Of a stretch of 53,333 bases of DNA, positions 36,120-44,998 are shown piece after piece; the first letter of the stretch is position 1, and each line of letters begins with the position of its first letter. This DNA is from Oscillospiraceae bacterium. GTDB taxonomy: Bacteria; Bacillota; Clostridia; Oscillospirales; Ruminococcaceae. The notes below the pieces were generated by a model, which worked only from the letters and a program-made list of their open reading frames with translations, did no database searches and had not been told where the DNA came from. The translations under genes were made by a program, and so were the position numbers. Location of the stretch: contig JAFSEN010000044.1 of NCBI GenBank assembly GCA_017435745.1, positions 1 to 53,333 on the forward strand, in the 5' to 3' direction.

Positions 36120-36808
36120 AAAAATACCGCACAAAAGCCGCTTTTGTTTTTGTATGCATGCTTTTTCCGCTGACTCTTTGGGCTTTTATGGCAAGCGGCG
36201 CTAAAAACTACGGATTTATAAGCCTTGTAATGGTCATTCTTGCAATAATTCCGTTTCTCATGCTTTACGAAATGAAAAAACCAAAGGCAAGGGAATGGAT
36301 TCCCCTTGCGGTAATGGCCGCCATTGCCGCAGTTGGAAGAGCGGCGTTTGCCTTCGTTCCACATTTTAAACCGACTTCCGCGATAATCGTTATAACCGCA
36401 ATGGTCTTCGGACCGGAAGCGGGTTTTCTTACCGGAGCGATAGCTGCCCTTGCTTCAAATCTTTTCTTTGGCCAGGGTCCTTGGACCCCTTGGCAGATGT
36501 TTGCCTGGGGATTTATCGGATTTCTTGCGGGTTTACTTTCAAAAGCCGGAAGACTTAAAAAGAAATGGGAACTTGTCGTTTTCGGAATCTGCTGCGGATA
36601 TATCTACGGCTGGATTCTTAACATCTGGAACGGCGCGGGGTTTGTTTACGGGCTTTCCTGGCAAACATATCTTAGCCTTTGTGTAACAAGCCTTCTTACG
36701 GATGGAATCCACAGCGCGGCAACGGTTATTTTTCTGCTTTTGCTTTCGGATTCCTGGGGATCGAAGCTCCGAAGAGTTAAAAACAAATTCGGAATTCTTT
36801 CAAGCTGA
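36101..36808 (+). CDS. ECF transporter S component, probably for cobamides
   Basis: A 235-residue membrane protein with about six hydrophobic segments; it has the helix VMAAIAAVGRAAFAFVPHFKP typical of S components, followed by GPEAGFLTGAIAALASNLFFGQGPWTPWQM, a pattern of the CbrT/B12-type group. TTG start behind GAGGAAGGTG inside the ATPase gene. Substrate assignment rests on the riboswitch and DUF4430 neighbour, not on residues in the pocket. Confidence 0.85.
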   Translation: MQKPSLKKYRTKAAFVFVCMLFPLTLWAFMASGAKNYGFISLVMVILAIIPFLMLYEMKKPKAREWIPLAVMAAIAAVGRAAFAFVPHFKPTSAIIVITAMVFGPEAGFLTGAIAALASNLFFGQGPWTPWQMFAWGFIGFLAGLLSKAGRLKKKWELVVFGICCGYIYGWILNIWNGAGFVYGLSWQTYLSLCVTSLLTDGIHSAATVIFLLLLSDSWGSKLRRVKNKFGILSS

Positions 36809-36815
36809 ATATAAT

Positions 36816-36846
36816 AAAAAAATCCGCCGGAAGGCGGATTTTTTTG
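36816..36846 (+). terminator. terminator of the cobalamin ECF operon
   Basis: AAAAAATCCGCC ggaa GGCGGATTTTTTT. Confidence 0.9.
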
Positions 36847-36917
36847 TAATATAGGCGTCTGTAATTTGTCTTTATAGGTGAAAGGCCTTTTGAATGTTGA
36901 AAAAAGGAGGTGACCGG

Positions 36918-37487
36918 GTGGAAGATTTTGAAATAATCGGGCTTTATTTTAAAAAAGATGAAAAAGCAATTGAAAAAACTTCGGAAAAATACGGCGCATA
37001 CTGCAAGGCGATTGCGGAAAACATTCTTAAAAATCCGGAGGATTCGGAAGAATGTTTAAATTCGGCGCTTTTTTGTCTTTGGAATTCCGTTCCGCCGGAA
37101 GAACCGAAAAATTTAAAAATATATCTTGCAAAAATAACGCGCAATCTTGCCCTTAATATGCTAAAAAGAAACCTTGCGGAAAAACGCGGCGGAAACGAAA
37201 AGCCTTCAGCTTTTGATGAAATTTCCGAATGTGTCCCGGCAGGAAACAGCGTTGAGGAAAGTTTCGACGCAAAGGAACTTGAAAAAAACATCGGTGATTT
37301 TGTAAAAAAACTTCCGGAAAGGGAAAGAAATATTTTTATCCGAAGATATTTTTTCTTTGAGGCAGAAGGAACAATCGGAAAAAGATACGGTTATTCAGAA
37401 AACCGGATTTCGGTAATTCTTCACAGGGTCAGAAAAAAACTCCGCAGATATCTTGAAAAGGAGGGTTTTTTGTATGAAAAACGATGA
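36918..37487 (+). CDS. ECF-type sigma-70 family factor
   Basis: A 189-residue protein with region 2 (about residues 15-85, YCKAIAENIL...ECLNSALFCLWNSVPP...YLAKITRNLALNMLK) and region 4 (about residues 125-180, KLPERERNIFIRRYFF...GYSENRISVILHRVRKKLR). Start is GTG 36918 behind GGAGGTG. The gene for a membrane protein with an anti-sigma-like layout overlaps its end, the usual sigma/anti-sigma arrangement. Confidence 0.85.
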   Translation: MEDFEIIGLYFKKDEKAIEKTSEKYGAYCKAIAENILKNPEDSEECLNSALFCLWNSVPPEEPKNLKIYLAKITRNLALNMLKRNLAEKRGGNEKPSAFDEISECVPAGNSVEESFDAKELEKNIGDFVKKLPERERNIFIRRYFFFEAEGTIGKRYGYSENRISVILHRVRKKLRRYLEKEGFLYEKR

Positions 37488-38196
37488 TATTTTTCTTGCA
37501 ATCGGAAAAATCGACGATGAAATAATTGAAAAAAGCGAAAGAGAAATCCGCCGCGGTTTAGGTAAAAAAACAGCCGCGCTGATTGCGGCTGCGCTTATTT
37601 TCATGCTTTCGGTAACGGCGGTTGCGGCGGCAAAATTTTTTAATACGGTAAACGAAGGCGAAATTGTTTTTATGGAAGCGCTTGGCGGATACAGCGGCGA
37701 TCATTACAATATCCGTTTCAACATCGACGTTGCGGAAGATTCGGACCGGTTTCTCCATGATTATTATGTTCCGGCCTATCTTGAGGAAAACGAAAACTGG
37801 ACAGATTCCGACGGCGAAGCCGGCGAAACTTATAACATAATGTGCTACGATAATTACGAAGAAAACCTGTATGCGATTTTCTTCCAGTACCCGGCGTGGA
37901 ATTATGATAACGGCGCTTCAATAGGTTACGGCGTTCCGGCAGGAACCGAAGTTTCCGAAGGTGTTTTTGAAATTGACGGCGAAGAACTTTTCTGCGTTGA
38001 ATTTTTGCCCTGCGATGACGGATTCCGCGGCGACCCTTTCGGCACAAAAGTGATTTTCTGGTCGGATGGCTATAATATGTTTGTGCTTGAAACAAGGCTC
38101 GGTATGGACGAAGAAACGGTTCGGGAAATTATAAGAAGCGTTCAAAAAGTTGAAGATATTTCGGAATATGTAAAATATGAGGAAATGCCGGATTAA
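37474..38196 (+). CDS. membrane-anchored partner of the sigma factor (putative anti-sigma)
   Basis: A 240-residue protein starting at ATG 37474 (AAGGAGGG upstream), overlapping the sigma gene by 14 bases. A short cytoplasmic part (MKNDDIFLAIGKID...RRGLGKK, about 32 residues), one membrane helix (residues 33-55), and an acidic external domain rich in Tyr and Asp resembling DUF4367-type sensors. The cytoplasmic start IxxAIGxIDDxxI is common in clostridial anti-sigma proteins. No zinc-binding HxxxCxxC motif, so it would not be a ZAS-type redox sensor. Confidence 0.7.
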   Translation: MKNDDIFLAIGKIDDEIIEKSEREIRRGLGKKTAALIAAALIFMLSVTAVAAAKFFNTVNEGEIVFMEALGGYSGDHYNIRFNIDVAEDSDRFLHDYYVPAYLEENENWTDSDGEAGETYNIMCYDNYEENLYAIFFQYPAWNYDNGASIGYGVPAGTEVSEGVFEIDGEELFCVEFLPCDDGFRGDPFGTKVIFWSDGYNMFVLETRLGMDEETVREIIRSVQKVEDISEYVKYEEMPD

Positions 38197-38220
38197 AACG
38201 AAAGAAGCTCTTTTTCGTTT

Positions 38221-38368
38221 AGCCTTCCCAGAGGGGAAGGTGTCAGCCGAAAGCTGACGAAAGAGGGATTGTAATTCCATATAATAAAAAATGGAGGATA
38301 ATCCATACAAAATCCCCCAGTCATTTCCTTCGGAAATGCCAGCCCCCTTTAGGCAAGGGGGCCTTTTT
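38221..38368. repeat. composite dispersed palindromic repeat
   Basis: Three hairpins in a row: CCTTCCC agag GGGAAGG, GTCAGC cgaaa GCTGAC, then (after a 45-base spacer) TTTCC ttc GGAAA and GCCCCCTTT agg CAAGGGGGC. Followed by T7, so it may also terminate transcription for the gene ending at 38196. Confidence 0.65.
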
Positions 38369-38695
38369 TTATTCTGTTCTGTTTATGGATTTTTCTTCCG
38401 AAAAACCTTCGGGATATCTTTTTTTGAGCTTTTCGATGTTGCGCTCAAAAACCTCATCAAGGTTTATATCAAGAGCGGTTGCGGCTTCCGCAAGATACCA
38501 TGCAACGTCGCCAAGTTCTTTTATTAAAGCCTCGCGGTCGAGCTCGTGACCGTGGAAAAGATGTTTTTTTACAATGTCGCAGGCTTCGCCGCTTTCGCCG
38601 CAAAGACCCATTACGGAATTTGTAAGGATCTCTTTTTGGCCAAGTTTTTTATTAAGAGTTACCATTGCAAGCTTTTGGTATTCGTTGATTTCCAA
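38369..38695 (-). CDS. MazG-like nucleotide pyrophosphohydrolase
   Basis: A 108-residue all-alpha NTP-PPase-like protein. The metal-binding pattern is present: GESGEACDIVKK near residues 33-44 and ELGDVAWYLAEAA near residues 60-72, i.e. EExxE and ExxD style helices. Single-domain MazG proteins of this size hydrolyse non-canonical nucleoside triphosphates. AAGGCGG precedes the ATG. Monocistronic. Confidence 0.85.
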   Translation of the reverse strand: MEINEYQKLAMVTLNKKLGQKEILTNSVMGLCGESGEACDIVKKHLFHGHELDREALIKELGDVAWYLAEAATALDINLDEVFERNIEKLKKRYPEGFSEEKSINRTE

Positions 38696-38798
38696 AGAAA
38701 AACCGCCTTTCGGAAGTAAATATTATTTAAATTATTATACTGTATATTATATAAATATAAAAGAACAGATTTAAAAAATGGCTTATTTATGCGCTTTT

Positions 38799-39104
38799 TT
38801 AACCGGGATACATTGAATCATACCAAACAGAAAAGGGAAACCACCGGTAATACACCCCAACATGTCTTGTTGTGCCCATTTCTCCGGAAGGGTTTGGTCC
38901 TCCGCTGAAATAAACGAAATATGAATCATGCGCCGGGGAATATTCAACATATTCTGCGTCGTAAAATTCGCCGTAAAGCTGGTTTTCCATATATTTTTCC
39001 GCGGAAGATTTTGCCAATTGCTTCGGAAGAATTCCGGAAAACCAAAGGGCAAGAACCGCAACGCATATAATGCCGAGAGCTAAAGATAATCTTCTTTTTT
39101 CCAT
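38799..39104 (-). CDS. small membrane-anchored protein of unknown function
   Basis: A 101-residue protein: a short basic N-terminus (MEKRRLS), one membrane helix (residues 7-24), then a Tyr-rich external part (YMENQLYGEFYDAEYVEYSP...RHVGVYYRWFPFSVWYD). No family recognised. It starts two bases after the stop of the zinc-ribbon gene at 39106, so the pair is an operon. Confidence 0.6.
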   Translation of the reverse strand: MEKRRLSLALGIICVAVLALWFSGILPKQLAKSSAEKYMENQLYGEFYDAEYVEYSPAHDSYFVYFSGGPNPSGEMGTTRHVGVYYRWFPFSVWYDSMYPG

Positions 39105-39105
39105 A

Positions 39106-39393
39106 TTATATATCTCCGGGTTTGTGTCCGCATTCGGGACAGAAAGGATAGTTTTTGTCGTATTGTTTTTTGCACCAGCCGCATTTTACAAGTTCAACGT
39201 CGGGATTTTCAAGGTCGTTTTCCGGTTTATAGAAATGGTATTCGCCGCATTCCGGACATACGTATATTTCGCAGGGAAGAGAATCGCTTGCCCAGCCGGG
39301 AGTATATCTTGATTCAACGCCAAGCTGAATGGGTTTTCTTATAACGAATTCCATTGTTTTTCCGCATCTTTCGCATTTTATTGCCTTATACAT
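39106..39393 (-). CDS. small zinc-ribbon protein
   Basis: A 95-residue soluble protein with eight Cys in four CxxC pairs: CERC (residues 7-10), CPEC near 46-49, CGWC near 71-74 and CPEC near 83-86, enough for two zinc sites. I do not recognise the family. Start is the ATG at 39393 with GGGAGTGG upstream; a longer frame reaches 39426 without an RBS. Confidence 0.65.
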   Translation of the reverse strand: MYKAIKCERCGKTMEFVIRKPIQLGVESRYTPGWASDSLPCEIYVCPECGEYHFYKPENDLENPDVELVKCGWCKKQYDKNYPFCPECGHKPGDI

Positions 39394-39485
39394 AAAACCA
39401 CTCCCTTTGTAAATATAGTGTAGCAAATCCGCTTTTTTGTTGCAAGGAAAAAGGGAAAAATTAAAGAAAAATTAAGAATCTGAAA

Positions 39486-39666
39486 AACCTCCTCGGAGGA
39501 GGAGGGGGACCGTCGAAGACGGTGGAGGAGGGATAATCTGCGGCAAATATTATTACAAATATGTAGGGGCGGATATTATCCGCCCGTTATTTGAGTTTTT
39601 GTATGTCTGATAAAACACCTCATCCGTCATTTGCTGCGCAAATGCCACCTCCCATGTCAGGGGAGG
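39486..39666. repeat. composite dispersed palindromic repeat
   Basis: Modules in order: CCTCC..GGAGG with ACCGTC gaa GACGGT (39486-39532); GTAGGGGCGGATATTATCC (from 39563), a palindrome also at 51867; CATCCGTCATTTGCTGCGC (from 39620) and ACCTCCC atgtca GGGGAGGT (39647-39667). The second and third modules recur in the same order at 51.9 kb. Confidence 0.75.
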
Positions 39667-39672
39667 TAAAAG

Positions 39673-39702
39673 AAAAAAAGCCTCCCTTCCGGGAGGCTTT
39701 TG
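39673..39702 (-). terminator. terminator of gapA
   Basis: Minus strand AAAAGCCTCCC ggaa GGGAGGCTTTTTTT. Confidence 0.9.
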
Positions 39703-39716
39703 ATGATTTGCAAAAA

Positions 39717-40733
<1,017 letters not shown>

Positions 40734-40765
40734 TTACCTCCATAAATCAATTTTTTACAAATATC

Positions 40766-40794
40766 ATTTTATAATATTTTTTTAACATTAACAA
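40766..40794 (-). promoter_or_regulatory. promoter of gapA
   Basis: Minus strand TTGTTA (40794-40789), 17-bp spacer, TAAAAT (40771-40766). Confidence 0.65.
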
Positions 40795-40850
40795 GAGATT
40801 TTTTTATTATTCTGCATTCATTCACTAAAATTTCTTCCGGAATCGTTTTC

Positions 40851-40871
40851 TTTTAGTCAAGTTGACAAAAA
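40851..40871. promoter_or_regulatory. 21-bp near-perfect palindrome between gapA and the kinase-like gene
   Basis: Centred on GTCAAGTTGAC (40856-40866), extended by TTTT..AAAA with one mismatch. It contains a TTGACA. Possible operator for a dimeric regulator; its half-site TTGACAAAA is shared with the repeat upstream of nrdD. Confidence 0.4.
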
Positions 40872-40934
40872 GGGTTGTTTGTTTTGAAGATTCGAGATAT
40901 TATATTTGTATAAATTATATAGGCGGTTAAATGT

Positions 40935-41720
40935 ATGGCATATAAAAGACTTAAAAGCGGAAAAAGCATAAGCAGCGAACAGGCTTCAAAACTTTCACTT
41001 TATGCGAAAGAACAGATTTTTGAATCGGTGAGGAACCAGTTCCTCGAAACCATGAAACTTCCGAAGGAATATGACGAAATTGCGGAAGAAATCAACATAA
41101 ACGGTTATATAATCCTTCGGACAGGCCATGATCTTAACGAATATTACGAAGCGGTTTCGGGAAAAGATTCTTTCGACAATAAAAAGGCAGAAATCGGTTT
41201 TATCCTTAAAACAATTTACGAAAAATCAGAACCGATTATCCGCAAAAGAGGAATTCTGTATCTTTGCCGTCTTCCTTCGGAAAATATTTATACAAACATC
41301 GATAAGGAAAAATTCTGCTATGCGGTTTTGGATATTTTGCTGAATTCTGCCGAAAATACTCCCGAGGGAGGAAGAATTAGAATCGGGGTAAAGAAAACAC
41401 AGAAATATGTCAAAATAATAATCGGTGACAGCGGCTGCGGAATGAATCCGGAAACGGCGGAACATTGCACCGAACCTTTTTACAGCACCGCCCCCGATAA
41501 AAAGATGGGGCTCGGTCTTACCCTTGTGCATCATTTTACATGTAAAAGCGGCGGAAGAATGAATATAAAAAGTGAAAAAGGAAAAGGCACAACGATTGAA
41601 ATGCTTCTTCCGATCATTACCGGAAGCGGAAACGAACTTTCAGTTGAAACAACCGTTCCGGATATTCTCGGTTCAAAACTTTCTCCTGTTGATATCGTTC
41701 TTGCAAGTCTTAAAAAATGA
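40935..41720 (+). CDS. soluble histidine-kinase-like ATPase
   Basis: A 261-residue cytoplasmic protein with a C-terminal HATPase_c domain: N box DILLNSAEN near residue 137, G1 box DSGCGM, EPFYST (F box), G2 box GLGLTLVHHF. Upstream a helical region contains RTGHDLNEYYE with His65, a possible phosphoacceptor. There is no sensor or membrane domain and no response regulator next to it, so it is an orphan or works as a phosphatase/anti-factor. Start ATG 40935; an ATG four bases earlier is out of frame. Confidence 0.75.
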   Translation: MAYKRLKSGKSISSEQASKLSLYAKEQIFESVRNQFLETMKLPKEYDEIAEEININGYIILRTGHDLNEYYEAVSGKDSFDNKKAEIGFILKTIYEKSEPIIRKRGILYLCRLPSENIYTNIDKEKFCYAVLDILLNSAENTPEGGRIRIGVKKTQKYVKIIIGDSGCGMNPETAEHCTEPFYSTAPDKKMGLGLTLVHHFTCKSGGRMNIKSEKGKGTTIEMLLPIITGSGNELSVETTVPDILGSKLSPVDIVLASLKK

Positions 41721-41727
41721 ACATAGA

Positions 41728-41760
41728 AAAACGCTGCGGAAAACGCAGCGTTTTTTTTAT
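41728..41760. terminator. bidirectional terminator
   Basis: AAAACGCTGCG gaaaa CGCAGCGTTTTTTTT between the converging kinase-like and ABC genes. Confidence 0.9.
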
Positions 41761-42404
41761 ATTACAGATTCAAGAAATTCAGAAAAGGCGTTTTCGTCGG
41801 AAAATTCGTTCTTCATTCTGTCAGCTTTTATTTCAAAAGAATCTCCGCCGACGATTATAATTCTGTCGCAGAGCAAAAACGCTTCTTTCGGGTTGTGGGT
41901 GATTACAAAAGCGGTTTTTCCTTCAATTTCGCCGCGTATAACCTCAAGAATTTCCGCGGCGGTTTTTATGTCGAGCCCCCGCAAAGGTTCATCAAAAAAG
42001 AATACGTCACCGCCGAAACCGAGCGCCCTTGCAATGGCGAGCCTTCGGCACATTCCTCCGGAAAGTTCTTCCGGATATTTATCCTCGGAACCGGAAAGGC
42101 CGACTTTTTCAAGATATTCGAGAGCCTTTTCTTTTTTTATATTTACGGCTGTAAGATTTTCAATTGCTGTGAACCAGGGGAAAAGTCTGTCTTCCTGAAA
42201 AACGAATGAAGGTTTTCCGCAGAAAGGAACGACGGTTCCGCTTTTCGGTTTAAGAAAACCCGCTGCAAGTTCAAGAAGGGTTGTTTTTCCGCAGCCGGAA
42301 GGACCGAGAATCGCGGTTGAAACTCCTTCCTCCACAGAAAGATCAAAGTTTTTAAGAACAGTTTTTTCTCCGTATGAAAAGGAGAGGTTTTTGAATTCAA
42401 GCAT
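41757..42404 (-). CDS. ABC transporter ATPase (SsuB/TauB type)
   Basis: A 215-residue ATPase: Walker A GPSGCGKTT near residue 35, Q loop FVFQEDRLFPW, signature LSGGMCRR, Walker B DVFFFDEPLRGLD, switch His in ITHNP. The FQEDRLFPW form and size match the nitrate/sulfonate/taurine importer family. Last gene of the Crp-ABC operon, overlapping the permease by eight bases. Confidence 0.92.
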   Translation of the reverse strand: MLEFKNLSFSYGEKTVLKNFDLSVEEGVSTAILGPSGCGKTTLLELAAGFLKPKSGTVVPFCGKPSFVFQEDRLFPWFTAIENLTAVNIKKEKALEYLEKVGLSGSEDKYPEELSGGMCRRLAIARALGFGGDVFFFDEPLRGLDIKTAAEILEVIRGEIEGKTAFVITHNPKEAFLLCDRIIIVGGDSFEIKADRMKNEFSDENAFSEFLESVI

Positions 42405-43137
42405 GGCGTTTTTCTCCTTTTACGGTGACGGTAAGAATAAATTTTTCCAAAAGTACGCTTAGAATTACTATTGCCGCGGTCCAGGCGAAAGTATCGACAG
42501 TTTCAAAATATATTTTGGAATCGTGCAGAGCGGAACCGATTGAAATTCCGTTCTGACAAATCACTTCCGCGGCGATTCCCGCTTTCCAAGCCATTCCTAC
42601 TGCGCTTTTGAGAGCGGCGGTAAAAAAGGGCTTTACGGCGGGAATAGTGATCCTTAAAAATATTTCCTTTTTGGAAAGGCCAAAGGCTTTTCCCATCTGC
42701 AAAAGATCCCGGTCAACGGAAAGAATTCCCTTTTCGGTGTTTGCCCAGATTGAAGGCAAAACCATGAGCAGGGAAGTAAAAACCGGAACTTTTTCGATGC
42801 TGAGCCAAAGGATCGCAAGAATTATAAACGAAGCTACCGGGGTGGATTTTATAATATGGAGAGCCGGGGCGAACAAAGTTCTTAAAAAAGAATTTTCGGC
42901 AGTTATCGCCGCAAGAACCGCGCCGAGAATTGTTCCGATAAAAAGTCCGGAAATTACACGGAAAAGGGAAGAACCGACCGCAAGCCAAAATTCTTTTTCA
43001 AGGCAAAATTCCAAAAGTCTTTCAAAAACCGAAAGAGGCGAAGGAACAAGTATGCTCTGGTCCACAATAAGATGGATAATTTCCCACAAAAGAAGCCAGA
43101 AAGCAGCGGAAACGATTCCGGAAAATATTTTTTTCAT
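42397..43137 (-). CDS. ABC transporter permease (SsuC/TauC type)
   Basis: A 246-residue inner-membrane protein with about six hydrophobic segments and the coupling motif KAFGLSKKEIFLRITIPAVKP near residue 155 (EAA loop). N-terminal SAAFWLLLWEIIH is the usual first helix. Substrate follows that of the binding protein and is unknown. Confidence 0.9.
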   Translation of the reverse strand: MKKIFSGIVSAAFWLLLWEIIHLIVDQSILVPSPLSVFERLLEFCLEKEFWLAVGSSLFRVISGLFIGTILGAVLAAITAENSFLRTLFAPALHIIKSTPVASFIILAILWLSIEKVPVFTSLLMVLPSIWANTEKGILSVDRDLLQMGKAFGLSKKEIFLRITIPAVKPFFTAALKSAVGMAWKAGIAAEVICQNGISIGSALHDSKIYFETVDTFAWTAAIVILSVLLEKFILTVTVKGEKRHA

Positions 43138-43179
43138 GTTAAAGGGGGCACCTCTTTCGGAAAGCTTAAAAAAACAATA

Positions 43180-44199
43180 TCAGTTATAAAAATCTTCGCC
43201 GGGCATTGCTCCGCCGATGCTTGCGGGATTTGAAGCAAAGAGAACGGCAAGAAAGTTTTCGAGCACGGTTTTGTAATCTTCTCCATGGAGCCATACGATA
43301 TTGCAGCGGGGAATTGCGTTTTCTGCAACAGCGGCGGCTGCAATTCCGTATTTTTCAATAAGAACGCCGGCGGCAGCAGGATCGGAATTTGTAAATTCAA
43401 TGCTTGCGCTGTAATCTTTTACAAATTCCGCAACAGCTTCCGGGTTTTGTTCAAGAAATTCGCGGCGGACGGCAATTCCGCCCATAGTAAGAGCTTCGCC
43501 GGTAAGCTTTTCCCATTCTTCGGAAAGGTTGAGCGCAATTCTGAAATTTTCGCTTTTGCCCATAACGTTGGTGACAAAAGGTTCCGGAAGCATTACAACG
43601 TCGTATTCTCCGGTCATTGCAAGGGTTGCGGCTTCTGTGTGTTCGCTTGCAAAATGGATGTCTGCGCCAATTCCGCTTTCTGCAATAAGATGGACGAGCA
43701 CGGATTCTGCGGTGCTGCCTTTTCCGGAAGCAAGAATTGTTTTTCCGTCAAGGTCGCCGATGCTCGAAATGGTTTCGCCGTTTTCAAGGATATAAAGAAC
43801 GCCGAGAGCGTTTACGCCAAGGCAGACGATTTCTCCGTTTGTTTTGTTATAAAGTGAAGAAATTGCGTTGGTGGGAAGAGCGGCAATATCAAGTCCGCCC
43901 TGGATAAGCTGGCCGGTAAGTTCATCCGGAGCACCGGCAACGGTGAATTCATAGCTGTTGAGAGTGAGTCCCTGCTCATTTTGGTCCATAAGCCATGCGG
44001 CACCCATTCCGGTGGGGCCTTTGAGCATGCCGATTTTAACTTCCGCGCCGGAAAATTCCGGTTCGGCGGGTTCTTCGGGTTCGGAAGGAACAGAAGGTTC
44101 TTCGGGTTCGGCGGTTTCCGGCTCGGCCGGTTCGTTTGAGCACGCAGCCATGCTCATGATCATAACAAGGGCAAGGATAAGGGAAAGCAGTTTTTTCAT
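43180..44199 (-). CDS. ABC substrate-binding lipoprotein (TauA/SsuA/NMT1 type)
   Basis: A 339-residue lipoprotein: signal peptide with Cys20 (SMAAC), a Glu/Pro-rich linker to about residue 48, then the NMT1/SsuA fold with VKIGMLKGPTGMGAAWL at its start, GGLDIAALPTNA, and YDVVMLPEPFVTNVM. Family substrates include sulfonates, nitrate, bicarbonate, thiamine precursors and riboflavin; nothing here picks one. The codons for the lipobox (GCTC AAAC) carry one of the GTGCTCAA words. Confidence 0.88.
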   Translation of the reverse strand: MKKLLSLILALVMIMSMAACSNEPAEPETAEPEEPSVPSEPEEPAEPEFSGAEVKIGMLKGPTGMGAAWLMDQNEQGLTLNSYEFTVAGAPDELTGQLIQGGLDIAALPTNAISSLYNKTNGEIVCLGVNALGVLYILENGETISSIGDLDGKTILASGKGSTAESVLVHLIAESGIGADIHFASEHTEAATLAMTGEYDVVMLPEPFVTNVMGKSENFRIALNLSEEWEKLTGEALTMGGIAVRREFLEQNPEAVAEFVKDYSASIEFTNSDPAAAGVLIEKYGIAAAAVAENAIPRCNIVWLHGEDYKTVLENFLAVLFASNPASIGGAMPGEDFYN

Positions 44200-44230
44200 T
44201 TGTGGTTTCCTCCATTTTAAAACACCTTTT

Positions 44231-44866
44231 TCAAGGTTTTAATATAACAATTTTTTTGCCTTCGCGGGTGGCAATTCCTTTTTCGGAAAGGGTGTCGAAC
44301 GCTCGGTAAACGGAAGCACGGCCGATTCCGAGCATTTCGGCAAGCTTTGAAACGGAAAAAGGAAGATAAAATTCCTTTTCGCCGTTGGAAGCGGTTATTA
44401 TCCAGCGAAGAAGTTTTTCCGAAGCCTCGCCTTCGGAAAAGGCGGAAAGTTTTTTGTTGAGAAAATGGATTTTCTCCGAAAGCAGCGTCACATAGGCTTT
44501 TGCAAAATCCGGGCAGGAAAAAAATGCTTCTTCAACTGCTTCTTTCGGTAAAACCGCAAGCCGAAGATTGCTTTCGGCGGTTATTTCGGAAGGAAATTCC
44601 GATTCCTCGTGGAAAAGAGTTGCCATTCCGAAAACATCCCCTTCGGAAAGGCGGTTTATTATTGTGCGGTGGCCGTCAAGATTTATTTTATAAACAAACG
44701 CGCTGCCCTTAATTATAAAGGTAAGACAGCGGCTGAAACTGTTTTGCTTCATTATTGTTCTGCCTTTTTCCGCAGAAACAATTTCTGCTTTTTCGGCGAT
44801 GAAATCTATATCAAGTTTTGAAAAAAGTTCGTTTTTTAAAAAAGCTTTTTTGTCTTTTGCTGTCAT
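44231..44866 (-). CDS. Crp/Fnr family transcription regulator
   Basis: A 211-residue regulator: N-terminal cyclic-nucleotide-binding-like barrel (KGSAFVYKINLDGHRTIINRLSEGDVFGM near residues 52-80) and a C-terminal winged helix (FSVSKLAEMLGIGRASVYRAFDTL near residues 165-189). No FNR-type N-terminal Cys cluster, so it is not an iron-sulfur FNR; the effector is unknown. First gene of an operon with the ABC importer. A palindrome covering its own -10 suggests autorepression. GAGGGA precedes the ATG. Confidence 0.87.
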   Translation of the reverse strand: MTAKDKKAFLKNELFSKLDIDFIAEKAEIVSAEKGRTIMKQNSFSRCLTFIIKGSAFVYKINLDGHRTIINRLSEGDVFGMATLFHEESEFPSEITAESNLRLAVLPKEAVEEAFFSCPDFAKAYVTLLSEKIHFLNKKLSAFSEGEASEKLLRWIITASNGEKEFYLPFSVSKLAEMLGIGRASVYRAFDTLSEKGIATREGKKIVILKP

Positions 44867-44881
44867 AAAATCCCTCGTTTC

Positions 44882-44897
44882 TGTATCAAATGATACA
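44882..44897. promoter_or_regulatory. palindromic operator over the -10 of the Crp/Fnr operon
   Basis: TGTATCA aa TGATACA, perfect 7-bp arms spaced by two bases, the 16-bp format of Crp/Fnr-family sites. It includes the whole -10 hexamer, so binding should block transcription. Confidence 0.7.
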
Positions 44898-44918
44898 ATA
44901 TTTCAAAAGAATTGTCAA
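44890..44918 (-). promoter_or_regulatory. promoter of the Crp/Fnr-ABC operon
   Basis: Minus strand TTGACA (44918-44913), 17-bp spacer, TATCAT (44895-44890). Confidence 0.8.
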
Positions 44919-44937
44919 TATATTAACAAAAAAATAA

Positions 44938-44965
44938 AGAAGGCGGAAAACTTTCCGCCTTCTTA
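44938..44965 (-). terminator. terminator of the GNAT-like gene
   Basis: AGAAGGCGGAAA ac TTTCCGCCTTCT; A-rich before it, giving T residues on the minus strand. Confidence 0.75.
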
Positions 44966-44998
44966 TCAATAAACTTTTTAAATATGCTTTTTTTGTTT

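Noticed and set aside
40766..40800. Rex-type redox operator upstream of gapA (TTGTTAA start)
   Set aside because: Only one half of the TTGTTAA-N4-TTAACAA pattern is present; the rest is part of an ordinary promoter.
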